A stretch of DNA of 64,000 nucleotides from Neonectria sp. B-13 (lineage: Eukaryota; Ascomycota; Sordariomycetes; Hypocreales; Nectriaceae), in NCBI GenBank assembly GCA_002682825.1, contig NOKP01000001.1:4963296-5027295 (forward strand), written 5' to 3'. Below the pieces are notes generated by a model. That model was not told the origin of the DNA. It saw nothing but the letters and a program-made list of their open reading frames with translations, and searched no databases. Position 1 is the stretch's first letter; the number at the start of each line of letters is the position of its first letter. The translations under genes were made by a program, and so were the position numbers. This document shows positions 25,053 to 35,671 of this stretch, piece after piece.

Positions 25053-27233
25053 GTGGGCGGTAGTGACATGGTGGTCGCTGGCGGTCCAGGGGGTCGTTCA
25101 GTGGATAGTTCAGTGGTTGAGTGTTCAAGGACTCGACTCGACCGCCTGGGCCACCCGAGCGGGACGTCTACAGACAGCCCAGCTCAGCCAGAAGAGCAAA
25201 CCTATGGACGGACGGCAGGAGGTGCTGCTTCGTCTCGCCCGCTAGGGCGCATTGGATTGCTTCAGCATCAGGTACCTCCACTCGCTAGCCACGCTGGCGG
25301 GGTACTTCCGGTCTAGCTATGCGTGCTGGGTGAGTTTTGAGTGGGTGTGGGCGCAGAGGCGCAGGCAGCCCCCCCAGGGCAGGGCAGGGCGCACTCAGAG
25401 GCGCCTGCGAGCACGGGGGAACCACAGTTCAGGTACCTCTCGTCGGAGGGGGACCTCATGGCTCGCGCTGGAGAAGGGGACGGCTGCTGCAATTTCCAGG
25501 GCATGAGGATGTACCGATCTCCAGGACTACCTGAGCTCTAGATCTGCGAAATCTACAACCTATCTACGGCCTGTGGTCTGGGCTATCTACGGGTACGGAC
25601 GTACGGGCTCCATTTTCGACTTGGGCGAATGGCGCCTGTGATAGCCAGAGCCTAGCTGCCCGCGCTTCATGGTTTTTGGTTCCAGCCTCCAGGCTCCCCC
25701 TTCAGGTGTAGGCTGTAGGTGCGCTGAGGTGGTAATCAGCCCTGGACTCCTGGAGTGGTACTCAGGGTCAGGTAATAATCAGGTACCGACCGTCTTATAA
25801 CCTCCATCCCATCTCGCCTCGACAGTCAGCCAAAAGGGGCTCCCTGGCTGCGGTGGCCAACCATGCACCTTCATGCAGTGATTTCGATGAAGCAACGATG
25901 CGAGTGTTTTCGCTCCAGACGGTCGACCGTTGCCCGGGAGAGAGAAGGCGGGGAGAGGGAGGCTCAGGTCGTCTGGACTCAGGCCATGTTAGGCGTCCTT
26001 CGTACAGTAGCTGGCAGGCTAGGTAGTAGGCTTACTCCCTCGCTCTCCACCACCAAAGGGCGGCGTTTGAGCCCGAGCTGACGAGCTTACACTGGTGCTA
26101 AGGTGATGAGCCTGGCGCTATTGGAGAGGCCTGTATTGTATGCACGAATGGACCTTTTATTTATATTTAGAGGGCCACAGGACGCAAGGAAGCCACTCAC
26201 GCACACCGCACACTCACACGCTGGCCTGTCCCTCACCATTCCATTGGGTCGAGTTGTGGAGGTTCTGGAATCCTGCTGCGCCGGTCCGACGTAGGCGCCT
26301 CAGGCTGACATGTCCCAGGAGCATGGAGCCCAAATTGCAATGAAGATCCCATCACGTGTGTGGATCCTTAGGGGCCTGTCCTGCCTGCATGTGGCTTCCC
26401 GCGTGTCCATCACATTGTAATTTTACCCGATTTCACAGGATTCTCTTACTGACCTTTTGTCATGGCTCCATTTTTCTTTCTGCCTCTCTTCCTTCTTCTT
26501 CCACAAGTTCCAAGGCATGCTGCGATATGGATGTCCAGGGGGTCGTGGGTTTCCTGTCGGCCGGTTCTTGTTTGCTTCCTTGGTGCGTATGTGCACGTCT
26601 CATTCCAGCAACCCAGCCCAGAGCAGCAACGCATACCAGGTTGTTAGCAGAGTAATTTCGCGAGTGCATTACAGCACATGGATGGAACCGTTGTTTTTCT
26701 CGAGAGACCTCGGGGCATTAACAAAGACAGCAAGGGATGCACTGATAAGACTCGGCAGACCCGAGTCAGACCGCCTCGTTCATTCGCTTTGGCCGTGATA
26801 ATCAATCTGCATTCGTATCCGTAAGATAGCACATCGCCAAGTTGATGCACAGTACTAGTAAGGTACGAACAAGTCTCTCCACTCCCTCCCCTCCTTCCCA
26901 ACCAACACCCGACGTCATCTGAATGAAAAGCCAAGAGGACCAAAGTATCCCCACACTTTTCTTTGGAGACGGCCGGCACAGGAAGCAAACCAACAACCAC
27001 CCTCTTGAATATGACCCACCATATCCATCACAGCTTCACAGCGGAAGACACTTTCTAGAAATGTGCTCCCCTCAACCATGCTGCCTGGAAAGGGATTTAT
27101 AACCTACCAGCGTAACAAACTACCTAATTATCTTCTTGTTATTACAGTCTTCCTCCGATTCTTTCCTTTTCCAACATCTCTTGCAAGATTCCAACCTCAA
27201 CCTATAACACTCCCCTAATCATCATGCTCCTGC
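24362..27233. other. 2.9-kb intergenic region upstream of LRG1
   Basis: No convincing gene. From 24362 to about 25250 lies the LRG1 promoter and probably a long leader, rich in purine repeats on the plus strand and containing a GT microsatellite. The remainder, to the 3' end of the DUF2417 gene, has only short unsupported frames. The presence of an unannotated non-coding RNA cannot be judged from sequence alone. Confidence 0.55.
25028..25052 (+). repeat. (GT)12 microsatellite
   Basis: A 25-nt uninterrupted GT run, preceded by GTGAGTGTGA and, 25 nt earlier, by a shorter GTGTGTGTGT run. It lies in the probable LRG1 upstream region. Confidence 0.92.
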
Positions 27234-28848
27234 TCACGCATGCACCAGCTGTTTCAGTCGTTTCTCAATCTTCTCCCGTCCCTCGAATGTGCGCCAAACC
27301 TCGTGTGGCGCCCCGTCGACAATGTCCCAGCTCTTCAACCGATCCGTTAACCTTGTCAAGTCTCGTTGCTTGTGCTCCCACTTCCCGCTCTTCTTGATGT
27401 GATCCCCAGAACTGATCACCACAAGCTTCGTGTCCTTGCTCTGGATGCCTCGACTGCCCTCCACGTCCCTTAAAGTGAACGATCCCGCCACCAAATTCTC
27501 TTGCAGTTTCGCCAATATATACTTGCCACTCTGCCAAGCTGATCGTCCGTACACTCGGTCCCGGCTCGTCCGGCCGCGGAAGATGGCGCCGGGGAGACGG
27601 TCCAGACTCAACGGGGAGATAACGCCCTGGAGCCAGAGCAGGAAACCTCGTCCAGATCCGCCAACGCCCTTGAGATAATCCTCGTGTAACGGATCAATCA
27701 ACACAAGTCCCTTCACTACGTCTCCATGGCGGGATGAAAAGACTCGCGAATAGATCGACCCAATCCCAGCACTCGCCAGTACCCAAGGTCCCTTCTCTCC
27801 AGCCTGTGCAAGCGCCTCGCTCAGCGCGTCCACGACAAATCCAGCTGAAGCCGGCGACGGAGCGGTGTCTGACCAGCCAAATCCAGGTCGGTCGGCGAAA
27901 CAGTACCGCGGAAAGGAACCGTTCTTGACGCCGTTCTCGGCAAACTCCCAGAAGCTGTATTCAACCGTCTCCTCGCCGCCTTCAAAAAGCACGGTGGGAA
28001 CCGTATCGCTTTTGTTTCCGTGGCAGTACACGTGGAGGCGGTACTTGTCGCCGTCAACCCAGTATAGCTTTCCAGGTGGCGCGACAGCTGCGTCGAGGGC
28101 TCGGAGGATGATTCCCAAAGTCATTAGGAATAATGCGATGGACATGATGGTATATGCAACCGTCGACAGCATCACCACGCTCCACTCCAGCAGTGTCCTT
28201 CTCGTCTCAGCACGTCCGGTAAGTCGTTCTTCCTCCTCGGCCTTGCCCCATTTGACAACGTGGTCTGTCAGGAGGGTCCAGAGGCTTGTAAGCAATGCCC
28301 ATATAACACTTGTGGCCCCGACCCAACCCTCCTCGTACCGAGTCTTCTGAACAGACAAGATGAGAACCATGTCGAGCACCAGCGCAGCCTATTTCACATC
28401 CCCGCATTAGCAACCGATTCAGTCGTCGACCAAGAACCATCCAACATACCGACATAAAGACAGCCAATACTCTCACGGGTTTGGCCGGCACTCCAAAGAA
28501 GAGCACTGTGATCACCATGTTCGCCAGCGCCAAGCTCGCGTACCCGAACGCCAGGAACCCACTGCCGCGTGTCTGGAACCCCGGAGGAGTCGCAAACGCC
28601 GATACCAGCAGCAGAATCCACCACACAAACGTGACGAGTGTAAAAAAGATGGTCAGATATTGTAGAATCCGGACGCTCCAGAGATTGTACGGCGAGACTG
28701 CCGGGTCGTCTGGCTCTAGCATACCCCGATTCGAATCCGAGACGCGGTTCGGCAGCAGCCGCGAGTGCTCATCTGGGGCCGCTTGCTCGGCATCTTCGTG
28801 ATCCAGGTCGTCCTCCGACCTGGGGTCCAGCTTGGTAAATCGAGGCAT
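27234..28848 (-). CDS. DUF2417 membrane protein with alpha/beta-hydrolase domain
   Basis: Two exons on the minus strand (28848-28450, 28388-27234) give 517 residues. The first 50 residues are acidic and cytosol-like. At least four hydrophobic segments follow: two in exon 1 (ILQYLTIFFTLVTFVWWILL and ALANMVITVLFFGV) and two or more early in exon 2 (GATSVIWALLTSLWTLL and VAYTIMSIALFLMTLGIIL). From about residue 240 there is an alpha/beta-hydrolase fold: VLFEGGEETVEYSFW, RYCFADRPGFGWSD, then a nucleophile-elbow-like WVLASAGIGS, GLVLIDPLHEDYL, a late acid region KLVVISSGDHIKKSG and a terminal DGAPHEVW supplying the expected histidine. This layout fits the fungal DUF2417 family, often annotated as mitochondrial integral membrane proteins; substrate is unknown. 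The elbow is L-x-S-x-G rather than G-x-S-x-G, so catalytic activity is uncertain. Confidence 0.85.
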
Positions 28849-29757
28849 CGAACGGGATATTTAGTGTGGTCGTACGTAGATTGAGTTGGGCGGCACTTGT
28901 CGTCTCGCCTGGAGGTGGTGCCGACGTAACTATGAGAAGTATAACACCTTCTCGAATTTCGTATCAAAAATGGGTCGGCCAAGCTGAAGAAACACTCGGC
29001 ATGGACTGGAAACCCTATATGAAAACCAGATTGCATGGAGCATTAATATACCTTCAGCTCGTTCAAGTATAAAAGTATAGTACGTCATCATCAGCCGAGT
29101 CGCCAAACCCGTCGGCCAATCAACGAGCGCCGCAAGCTAGTCACAGTGGAAACGAAACATCGACGCGGCAGCCATAAGCTCCGAACTATCGCGCTTGTTG
29201 TGAAGTAGTCCGGTATTGTGTGATCAGATGCGCAGCCCGCCCATACCTGGCGCAAAGCTTCTCCCCCTCCCCGAATTGGAGGCTGGCATCATCTGGGAGC
29301 TGCAACATTCAAGTGTGTCATTGCCTCGCAATCAGTTGGAATTTCAAGGCGCAGCGAGAAGCGGGTAGGTTTTCGATGACGGTGCCAATTGATGAGCCGT
29401 CGATGACGCCAAAGGATCTGGTTGGCCATCGTGGCACGAACTACACTTTCGTTGTGCTTTGAGATTGTAGAGTCAAATTCTGGATTAATGTTGATGGAAT
29501 GGCTCGAGACCGATTCATCACTATATACGCGTACATGGTTGGGTATCGACTGATATGAGCGACTCATAACAGATTATAAAACAAAGACCAATAGCCCGCT
29601 CCCGTCCTGACTCCCGTCTCGTTCCATCAGAGACTCCAGGCTGCGCTTATGACAAAGGGAAGAATAAAAGCAAAGGGAAAGGGCACCAAACACTGCTAGC
29701 CGCCCTAGGTTTTTTAAGTCGTCATTCGTAAAACAAGTGGATATTGTTGGCCCGGTC
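28849..29757. other. Intergenic region upstream of the DUF2417 gene
   Basis: About 0.9 kb holding the DUF2417 promoter and the 3' flank of the next minus-strand gene. No gene, repeat or RNA is recognised. Confidence 0.55.
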
Positions 29758-30606
29758 TCATGTTTCCCATGGAGCGACGAGGTTGTGTTCTTTGGTGCTT
29801 GGGACAGAGAATATGCTGCTCGACATTGATTTGGAGCCCTGGCTGAACGTTGAACAAGACTGGCGTTTTTGCTGATTTTGAGCTCGCTTCAGCGCCTTCT
29901 CGGGGCTTGGTCCTCGAGTCGAAGTGATAGCACCCTCGGGGAGCTTCCCGATCGGCAGGTGCATCTTGGCTGCGGCTCGTGGATCTTTGGGGTCGATGCC
30001 GTGTTTCTTGAATGCCGTCTTTTTCTGGTTCTTCATCGCCTGGGCGGATGGTTCGCTCACGGACAACCAGTCTTTGACCTGGTTGAGCCATCGAGCTTTT
30101 CCGGCTTTTCCGGCTGTGGACCCGGAAATAGAATGTCGGTTCTTCTCATCACCGTTGACGGGGGGGTCATAATCAGAATGGGATTGGTTCCACGCCATCG
30201 CTGATGAACCAGAAACAACGTACGTGTCTGTCTGAGTTCCACCTGTGGAGAGCATCTTGGGGAAGGTGTCGAAAAAGGAGGTGCCGGGGCGTTTTATGTC
30301 GTGGATATCGGCTTGGTGGGATTCTGGAGATGGTTTCCCGGTATCAAAAGGGGTTTGGGAAACCGGTGCCCTGATATTAAGCGATTGGGCAGGATGGTGT
30401 CGAACAAGAGAAATTCGCTTGGACCGTGACGGTATGGATGGAATGTCGTTGAGATGACGATGTTTGAGGCGCGAGAGTTCTGGAACTGAAACCTGGGCGG
30501 CGGTACCAGCAAATATTCCCTGTTCTGCGGCTGATGCAGGCTTGAAATGATGGGGGAATACGAGCTGCCCAAAAGCAAGGCTGCTCTGTCTCTTTTTGGC
30601 CGGGTT
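29758..30606 (-). CDS. C-terminal part of a conserved fungal protein of unknown function; gene model uncertain
   Basis: An open minus-strand frame of 282 codons runs from just after a TAG (30609-30607) to a TGA at 29758. The first in-frame ATG is only at 30255, giving 165 residues, but the coding-like sequence clearly starts earlier (KRQSSLAFGQLVFPHHF, ELSRLKHRHLNDIPSIPSRS, RPGTSFFDTFPKM). The best block is near the end: KARWLNQVKDWLSVSEPSAQ, then AFKKHGIDPKDPRAAAKMHLPIGKLPEGA and GPSPEKALKRAQNQQKR, a pattern typical of conserved, disordered fungal proteins. I do not know its function. The same frame continues upstream past the TAG, and the likely N-terminus lies in another frame, so this is either a pseudogene, a mis-assembled stretch, or a gene with introns I could not place convincingly. 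Confidence 0.5.
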   Translation of the reverse strand, partial: NPAKKRQSSLAFGQLVFPHHFKPASAAEQGIFAGTAAQVSVPELSRLKHRHLNDIPSIPSRSKRISLVRHHPAQSLNIRAPVSQTPFDTGKPSPESHQADIHDIKRPGTSFFDTFPKMLSTGGTQTDTYVVSGSSAMAWNQSHSDYDPPVNGDEKNRHSISGSTAGKAGKARWLNQVKDWLSVSEPSAQAMKNQKKTAFKKHGIDPKDPRAAAKMHLPIGKLPEGAITSTRGPSPEKALKRAQNQQKRQSCSTFSQGSKSMSSSIFSVPSTKEHNLVAPWET

Positions 30607-30960
30607 CTAACCGACGTATGGAACTCTGAAGCTGTTGTTGCCTGAAGTCGTGGCTTCGGTATTGGAGAAACCTAGCGTGGTTGGCAAGTCCTCTGAGAGT
30701 ATGGCCGGGGCTGTCGCTGTGACTTGAGGCTTGCCAAGGGATGTTGGATAAGAGAAATTGGGGACGATGGTGGGCTTCAGCGTCGAAAGGGATGGAGAGG
30801 CGATGGAAGCTTGGGTCTGGAAGGGCGGTGATATGGATATGCCAGTTAGATCAGACCCAAGCATAGTCTGTTGGATCGAGACGCAGAAAATGCTCCTCGT
30901 AACCACCGAGAGTGTCGTCGACTATGCCGAAACTATTCCACAAAGTGCCAAAGCTGGCAT
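30607..30960 (-). pseudogene. Disrupted 5' part of the conserved fungal gene at 29758-30606
   Basis: Two coding-like minus-strand segments precede the downstream frame. The first, about 30957-30851, reads SFGTLWNSFGIVDDTLGGYE then EHFLRLDPTDYAWV and stops; no ATG exists in its frame, although an ATG one base out of register sits at 30960-30958. The second, in the +1 frame and overlapping the end of the first, reads SDLTGISISPPFQTQASIAS and continues to PYVG, where a TAG at 30609-30607 interrupts the frame that continues downstream. Removing one G from the TGGGT near 30854 would join the first two segments smoothly. A 40-nt GTCTGA...CCAG intron could do so as well but is very short. Overall this looks like a gene with up to three lesions. 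Confidence 0.45.
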
Positions 30961-33900
30961 GAGAAGAAATGGATGAGGCGATTCGTGTCCGAGTGTTCTT
31001 CGTGATGCAAAAGGAGGGGGGTGAGCGTGGGTGGGTGAGGTTGTGCAAGTGGCAAGCTACTCGTAGTGAAGAATTTTTGCAAAGCAAGTGATGTAAAGAA
31101 GCAACAGATGGCCAAACAACGGTCAAGGGAAAGAAAAAAGACGTATTGTTCTTGTTGGTGGAGGAAGGAAGTGTTCGTATAAGGCATCAGAGTGAGGGAA
31201 GGGTGGATGGACAGAAGGAGGAAGGAGGAAGGAAGAAGATGAAGGGAAGAACGGCCGGGCTGCCGGGGCATTTACATGAGCAGAAAGAGGCTTCTGGCAA
31301 AGTTTCCCAACGCCTCCCACCACCATCCAACCATCCAACCATCCAACCATCCAAGGAAGAGCAGAGCATTAACCTCGCCCACGTCCACACTTCAACCCAC
31401 CCTTACCCACATCAACCGGCGTCAAGTGGCTTTCTGCCAGCTGGGGCCGCGACGCAAGCGTGAGTGGACGCCCACAAGCCACAACAGGGACACCAGGCGG
31501 ACATCTCTCTCAACCAGCGCCGTTTTAGGAATGGTCGGGCCAGGGTTGGAGCGTGACAGCGGGAGTGTGACGGTGAGGAAGTGGATGGCGGTGGTTATGG
31601 GCGTTCTTGCTCCCTAAATGCTAGACTCCGGGGCATCCAGCTGTCCACAGCTGAAGGCCTCGATGAGTGGCGTTGAAGACCATAACGCCAGTGTGGTGGG
31701 TGGACAGGTGAATGGACAAGTGGATGGGCAAGTGCGTGGACAAGCGGGCCCAGGCCCTCCCAAGCTCCAAGGCTCCTAGCCCTACCCCAGGAGAGCAAAT
31801 AACGCCAAGAAAGAAAAATTGTAAGCACTCTTATAAGTCACCAATTCAGCTGTCTCGGCCTCCCATCATTTTCCGGTGCCGGAGCTGCCGCTAGTGCAGG
31901 CACTGTAAGGGCGCCACATCGTCCTCCTCAAGCGCGAACTGCCAAACTACTGACTTCTAGGCTGCCCTGAACCCGCCTGGACTCGACTGGACTCGACTGA
32001 ACTCGCCCTGACAAAGCCCGTCTGGCAGAAGGGAGATTGGGTAATACAGTCAGGTGACTGACTCTTGTTCTTCATTCTTCAATCCGCTTCTGGAAGGTCA
32101 GGCGCCTCCCGAGATGATCTCTTCGGCCCCGGCGTATAGGAGACGGCCGGTCTTGTCATTCTCCAGGGTAAACCTCCGCAACGCAACGGTCTCTGGTAAC
32201 AGCCACATGGCATGAAGATTTGGTCCATTCCGGTACAGCCCGCCGATCTCAAAGGCTTCTGCGTTGCCTTCTACGTTGCACTCCCGGCTCCGTCGGCTGC
32301 GTGTCAGCAAGCAAAAGATTTGATGCCACCTGCGAAGTAGCCAGGCACTCAAGCTAACTCTAGCAAAATGCGAATGCCTACTATCTAGTCTACCCAGATT
32401 CTCGGGTTGCCCTAGTGGGTCATGCCAATCAAATCAATGCGCAGGGGACCGAATCTAGCAGATTGAGCCCGTATTTCGCGGAGGCATCCAGAAAGTCCAG
32501 TCCAACAAGACACTCAAGCATTGGGCAGGGATCAAGGAATTGAATCGATTGCGTGATGCGGGAATACCGAAGAAGCAACATTGTCCCAGCATGCCGCAGC
32601 TAAAAAGCACTTTTGTCTTGGATTCGCCCACCAGTTTGGCTTGTCGTGGCCTTTTCGCTTCCTGCAGAGTAGCAAGCGCAGGAACAGATGCTAGAACTAG
32701 CAACGGTGCGGACGCGACCAAGAGGGCAGGCTATCACCCTCCCTTCTCTCACGCTCTATGGGGATTGGTCAACTTCGTAGACTAGGTGATGAGTGTGGCG
32801 CCAAGGAAGATGCAAACACCACCATGACGAGCAACAGCTCGGGTTCAACTGAGATGAGAACTTCGGGAGACATATCAAACACGTCGCACCTTGTGATTCT
32901 CCCATCCAACAGCCTCGGATTAGTGCATACGCCGCTAATGCGGTGGCACATCAAGGTTGATGCACGCGGTGTTTGGGTTGGACAAGTTTGACAAGCTCGG
33001 CTGTAAAGTGCACTCCCATCGGAGAGCATGATGCAAAAGCAGGTCGCTTCGTTGCAAGGTCAACCCAAGGGATGAGGTGGCGCCATGTTTTGTTAATGCA
33101 ACGGCCGCACGTTGGATCGGCATCAACGGCCGCTCTGTAGATCTCAGCCCAGTTCCGCATTCCCGGGTCGCCACCATAGGCATGCTGCTTGTGTATTGGG
33201 AAGTGCTCCCTTGGATGTAGTCTACTCCATGAGAGTTGGTGACGCATTGCACTGCATTTGTGCGAGGAGGGGGTCTGAAGCACTGCGTGCTAGCAAATGT
33301 GACAGCATTCTCTCTTTTACCTTAGAGGCCCTTTTTTATTCGCCGGGCTTATCATGAGACTCGAGCATACTTGAGTAAGTGGCGTCAAAGCCCGTCGATC
33401 TCAGTCACTTCCTAGTACAGCCTGCTGATATGCGGTGCGAGCTGAGTATTCGAGGTCTGTGTCAGTCCGTCGTCAGTTGCCACTGCAAATGCCTGGGTGG
33501 TCTGTGCGCTGCATCGGAACTGAGCTGGCTGAGGTGTTGGCGCAAGATCTTCGCCCGATCGCACAAGTGGGGGCTTCCTTTTTTCCGTTGCGGAAGGAGG
33601 CCCAGGGGTGTGCCCGCTTTCCACTTTGTACATTAGTAGTACAAATCCTGCTACGAAGTGGTACTACGTAGAACGAAGTATCCGTACTGTACTCCCGTCC
33701 GTACTGGCCGTGCCTGCAAAGAAAGTACAGCTGTATCCAAATTCTACTGAGTAAGTAGCAGGCAGTCATCCGTGACCCCGCCCTATCTCGTACACTGTAG
33801 TCTACGCAGCACGCACTGACATCCGTCCAAGCCCCGTCCAAACCTCATGATGTTTCTGGCTGCCTGATGCACGCCAACTCGCCCTTTGCTTTTCCCTCCC

Positions 33901-34403
33901 CGACCAGTCAACTTGATTTTTGTCCTAGACCCACGACACACAGACCCTGCCTGGAGCAGCAGCGAGCTATTGCCTGCCTTGGTAGCCTACTCCACTGCCT
34001 CCCGCTGCCTCCTCCTCCCCGCTGCGAGGGGGATTTGCCCTCTCTGAATCCTGATCCTCCAGAACCGGGCTGAAACACGCGACGGCCTCCTCAGGCTAGC
34101 TCCACTTCGCAAATCGCAGTCGCAATCCCAATCCCAATCCCTCTTTGCTCTTCCCTCAATCGTCGCCCTTCCGCTGTTGCCTGAGCGGCTCATTCGGCCC
34201 ATTCGGCTCACGGGGACCCCCCAGATCTAACGCCGTTGCGTGCCTGCCGCCACCGGCCTGTCTGCCCCCGCCCGTCGCTTTCCGGACCGCCCTCCCGCTA
34301 TCGGCCTCTCTCGTGACCCCCCGAACTCTCGAACCGCGCATCGCAACCTCCGGCGCCGAGAGATCGCCCCCTTGGGCCTTCGGCCTTCAACGACTCTTCC
34401 ATC
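30961..34403. other. 3.4-kb gene-poor region
   Basis: No supported gene. It contains purine-rich tracts near 31198-31252, the four-unit CCATCCAA repeat, a CTGGACTCGA-type repeat around 31977-32000, and between about 33630 and 33800 an AT-richer stretch with many TAC/GTA words (degenerate relatives of the TACTTCGTA motif). From about 33870 on, the plus strand becomes pyrimidine-rich, probably the leader of the next gene. Confidence 0.5.
31323..31354 (+). repeat. (CCATCCAA)4 tandem repeat
   Basis: Four perfect 8-bp units in a gene-poor region, directly after CACCAC and before GGAAGAGCAG. Confidence 0.9.
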
Positions 34404-35165
34404 ATGCCCGCTCTCACCATCTCCACCGACAACCCAATCCGCTCGCGCTCGCGCACGCCGTCCCCCAACCGCCCTCCCGTTTCCCCCATCACCCCAACCT
34501 TGCCCGCCGCGCGTCTGCCCGCTGCCGCCGGCCCCCGTGACTCCAAACGTCCGGCCGGTCTGACGCACGCCCAGCCCGACCAAACCGGCATTGCCCCGCC
34601 GCCTCCGTTGCCCATCGCCTTCGATGCCAACCCGGACGTCCTCGCTCTCAAGTCTGCCATCTCCATCCTCCAGATCCAACGCCAAAAGGCCACCGCCGAC
34701 ATCCAGTCGCTGAGTCGTATCAAGGATGAGGCCGTCCTAGATCCCGATGCCTTTGTGAAGGACCTCGTCGACGGCAAGATCAATGCGCCGCCCCGCGGCA
34801 CCGCTGCTGGCGACGATGATGACGATGACGACGATGACGAGATGGAGCAGGATGACGCGGGAGTAGGCTCGTCGAATCAGCGCCCTGCCGACAAGCCAAG
34901 GGAATGGACCACCATCCCCCAACCCCAGAACATCGTCCGCTGCCCGCCGATCAACTGGTCCCAGTACGCTGTAGTCGGTGACTCCCTTGACAAGCTGCAC
35001 AACGAGCAGGTCGCCCGTCCCAGCCAGGGCACGCCGGGCGTCATCGGCGCCAACGGCATGTACGAGTTCAGGGGCGAGGGCAAGCAGGAGAGGTATATGG
35101 GCGTCGTGGCCCCGTATGCGCCGACCCAGGACCGGCTGGGCAAGAAGCCCAAAGGCAAGAAATGA
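34404..35165 (+). CDS. Conserved fungal protein of unknown function, acidic stretch in the middle
   Basis: Intronless 253-residue frame, ATG at 34404 after a pyrimidine-rich leader. The N-terminus is disordered and proline-rich with RSRSRTPSPNRPPVSP, a likely phosphorylated segment. Residues about 77-120 look helical (NPDVLALKSAISILQIQRQK, ATADIQSLSRIKDEAV) and could form a short coiled coil. A run of nine aspartates with EMEQDD follows at about 137-152. The C-terminal third holds the block most likely to be conserved: RCPPINWSQYAVVGDSLDKL, HNEQVARPSQGTPG and YEFRGEGKQERYMGVVAPYA, ending in a basic GKKPKGKK. The pattern is that of a small nuclear complex subunit, but I do not recognise the family and make no functional claim. 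The next gene downstream is on the opposite strand, convergent, with a 506-bp gap. Confidence 0.75.
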   Translation: MPALTISTDNPIRSRSRTPSPNRPPVSPITPTLPAARLPAAAGPRDSKRPAGLTHAQPDQTGIAPPPPLPIAFDANPDVLALKSAISILQIQRQKATADIQSLSRIKDEAVLDPDAFVKDLVDGKINAPPRGTAAGDDDDDDDDDEMEQDDAGVGSSNQRPADKPREWTTIPQPQNIVRCPPINWSQYAVVGDSLDKLHNEQVARPSQGTPGVIGANGMYEFRGEGKQERYMGVVAPYAPTQDRLGKKPKGKK

Positions 35166-35671
35166 TGATGATAACGACCAAGATGATGAGATGCGTGAGT
35201 GAGTGTTACGATGGCCGTGTTTTATGTTGCGCCATGGGCGTGTGGGTATTTTTGCATCGCTGGCGTTCAGGGTTAGACGGGGAAATCGCATATCTAGAGG
35301 ATACTAGCAATCAGACCTCCTGAATTAGGTACGCAGCATAAAACCAAGGTGGATGATACCATTTGCGAATCCCATGTATGTGTACCTTCGCGAGAGACCC
35401 GAGATCCATGCTATAAAGTCAAGTACATACAATCCGATCAGTCCAATATTAGACCCACGCCTATTTCCCTTTCCCTTGTATTGATCACAGACCTCAACGC
35501 CGTGTGTAATCCGCCAGGGTGTGACTTTGGCCCCTTCCCGTTCTCCGCTAGACGCCCCTAGCAATGCCCAACGCGTTTGATGATAGAGACAGCAGGATCC
35601 ATAGGCTACTCGGGAAAGTCCCTGCGGAAAAGAGTTAGTCAAGACTCCGGACGTTCGTTACATTGGGGTTC
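35166..35671. other. Convergent intergenic region
   Basis: Tail-to-tail spacer of 506 bp holding both 3' UTRs. Nothing else is recognised. Confidence 0.6.

Noticed and set aside
30294..30578. 94-codon minus-strand frame over the disrupted gene
   Set aside because: It is out of register with the coding-like frame there, which continues past it in both directions.
34227..34801. Minus-strand frames of 150-167 codons opposite the 253-residue protein
   Set aside because: They mirror a GC-rich coding region; Arg/Gly-rich composition is the usual antisense artefact.
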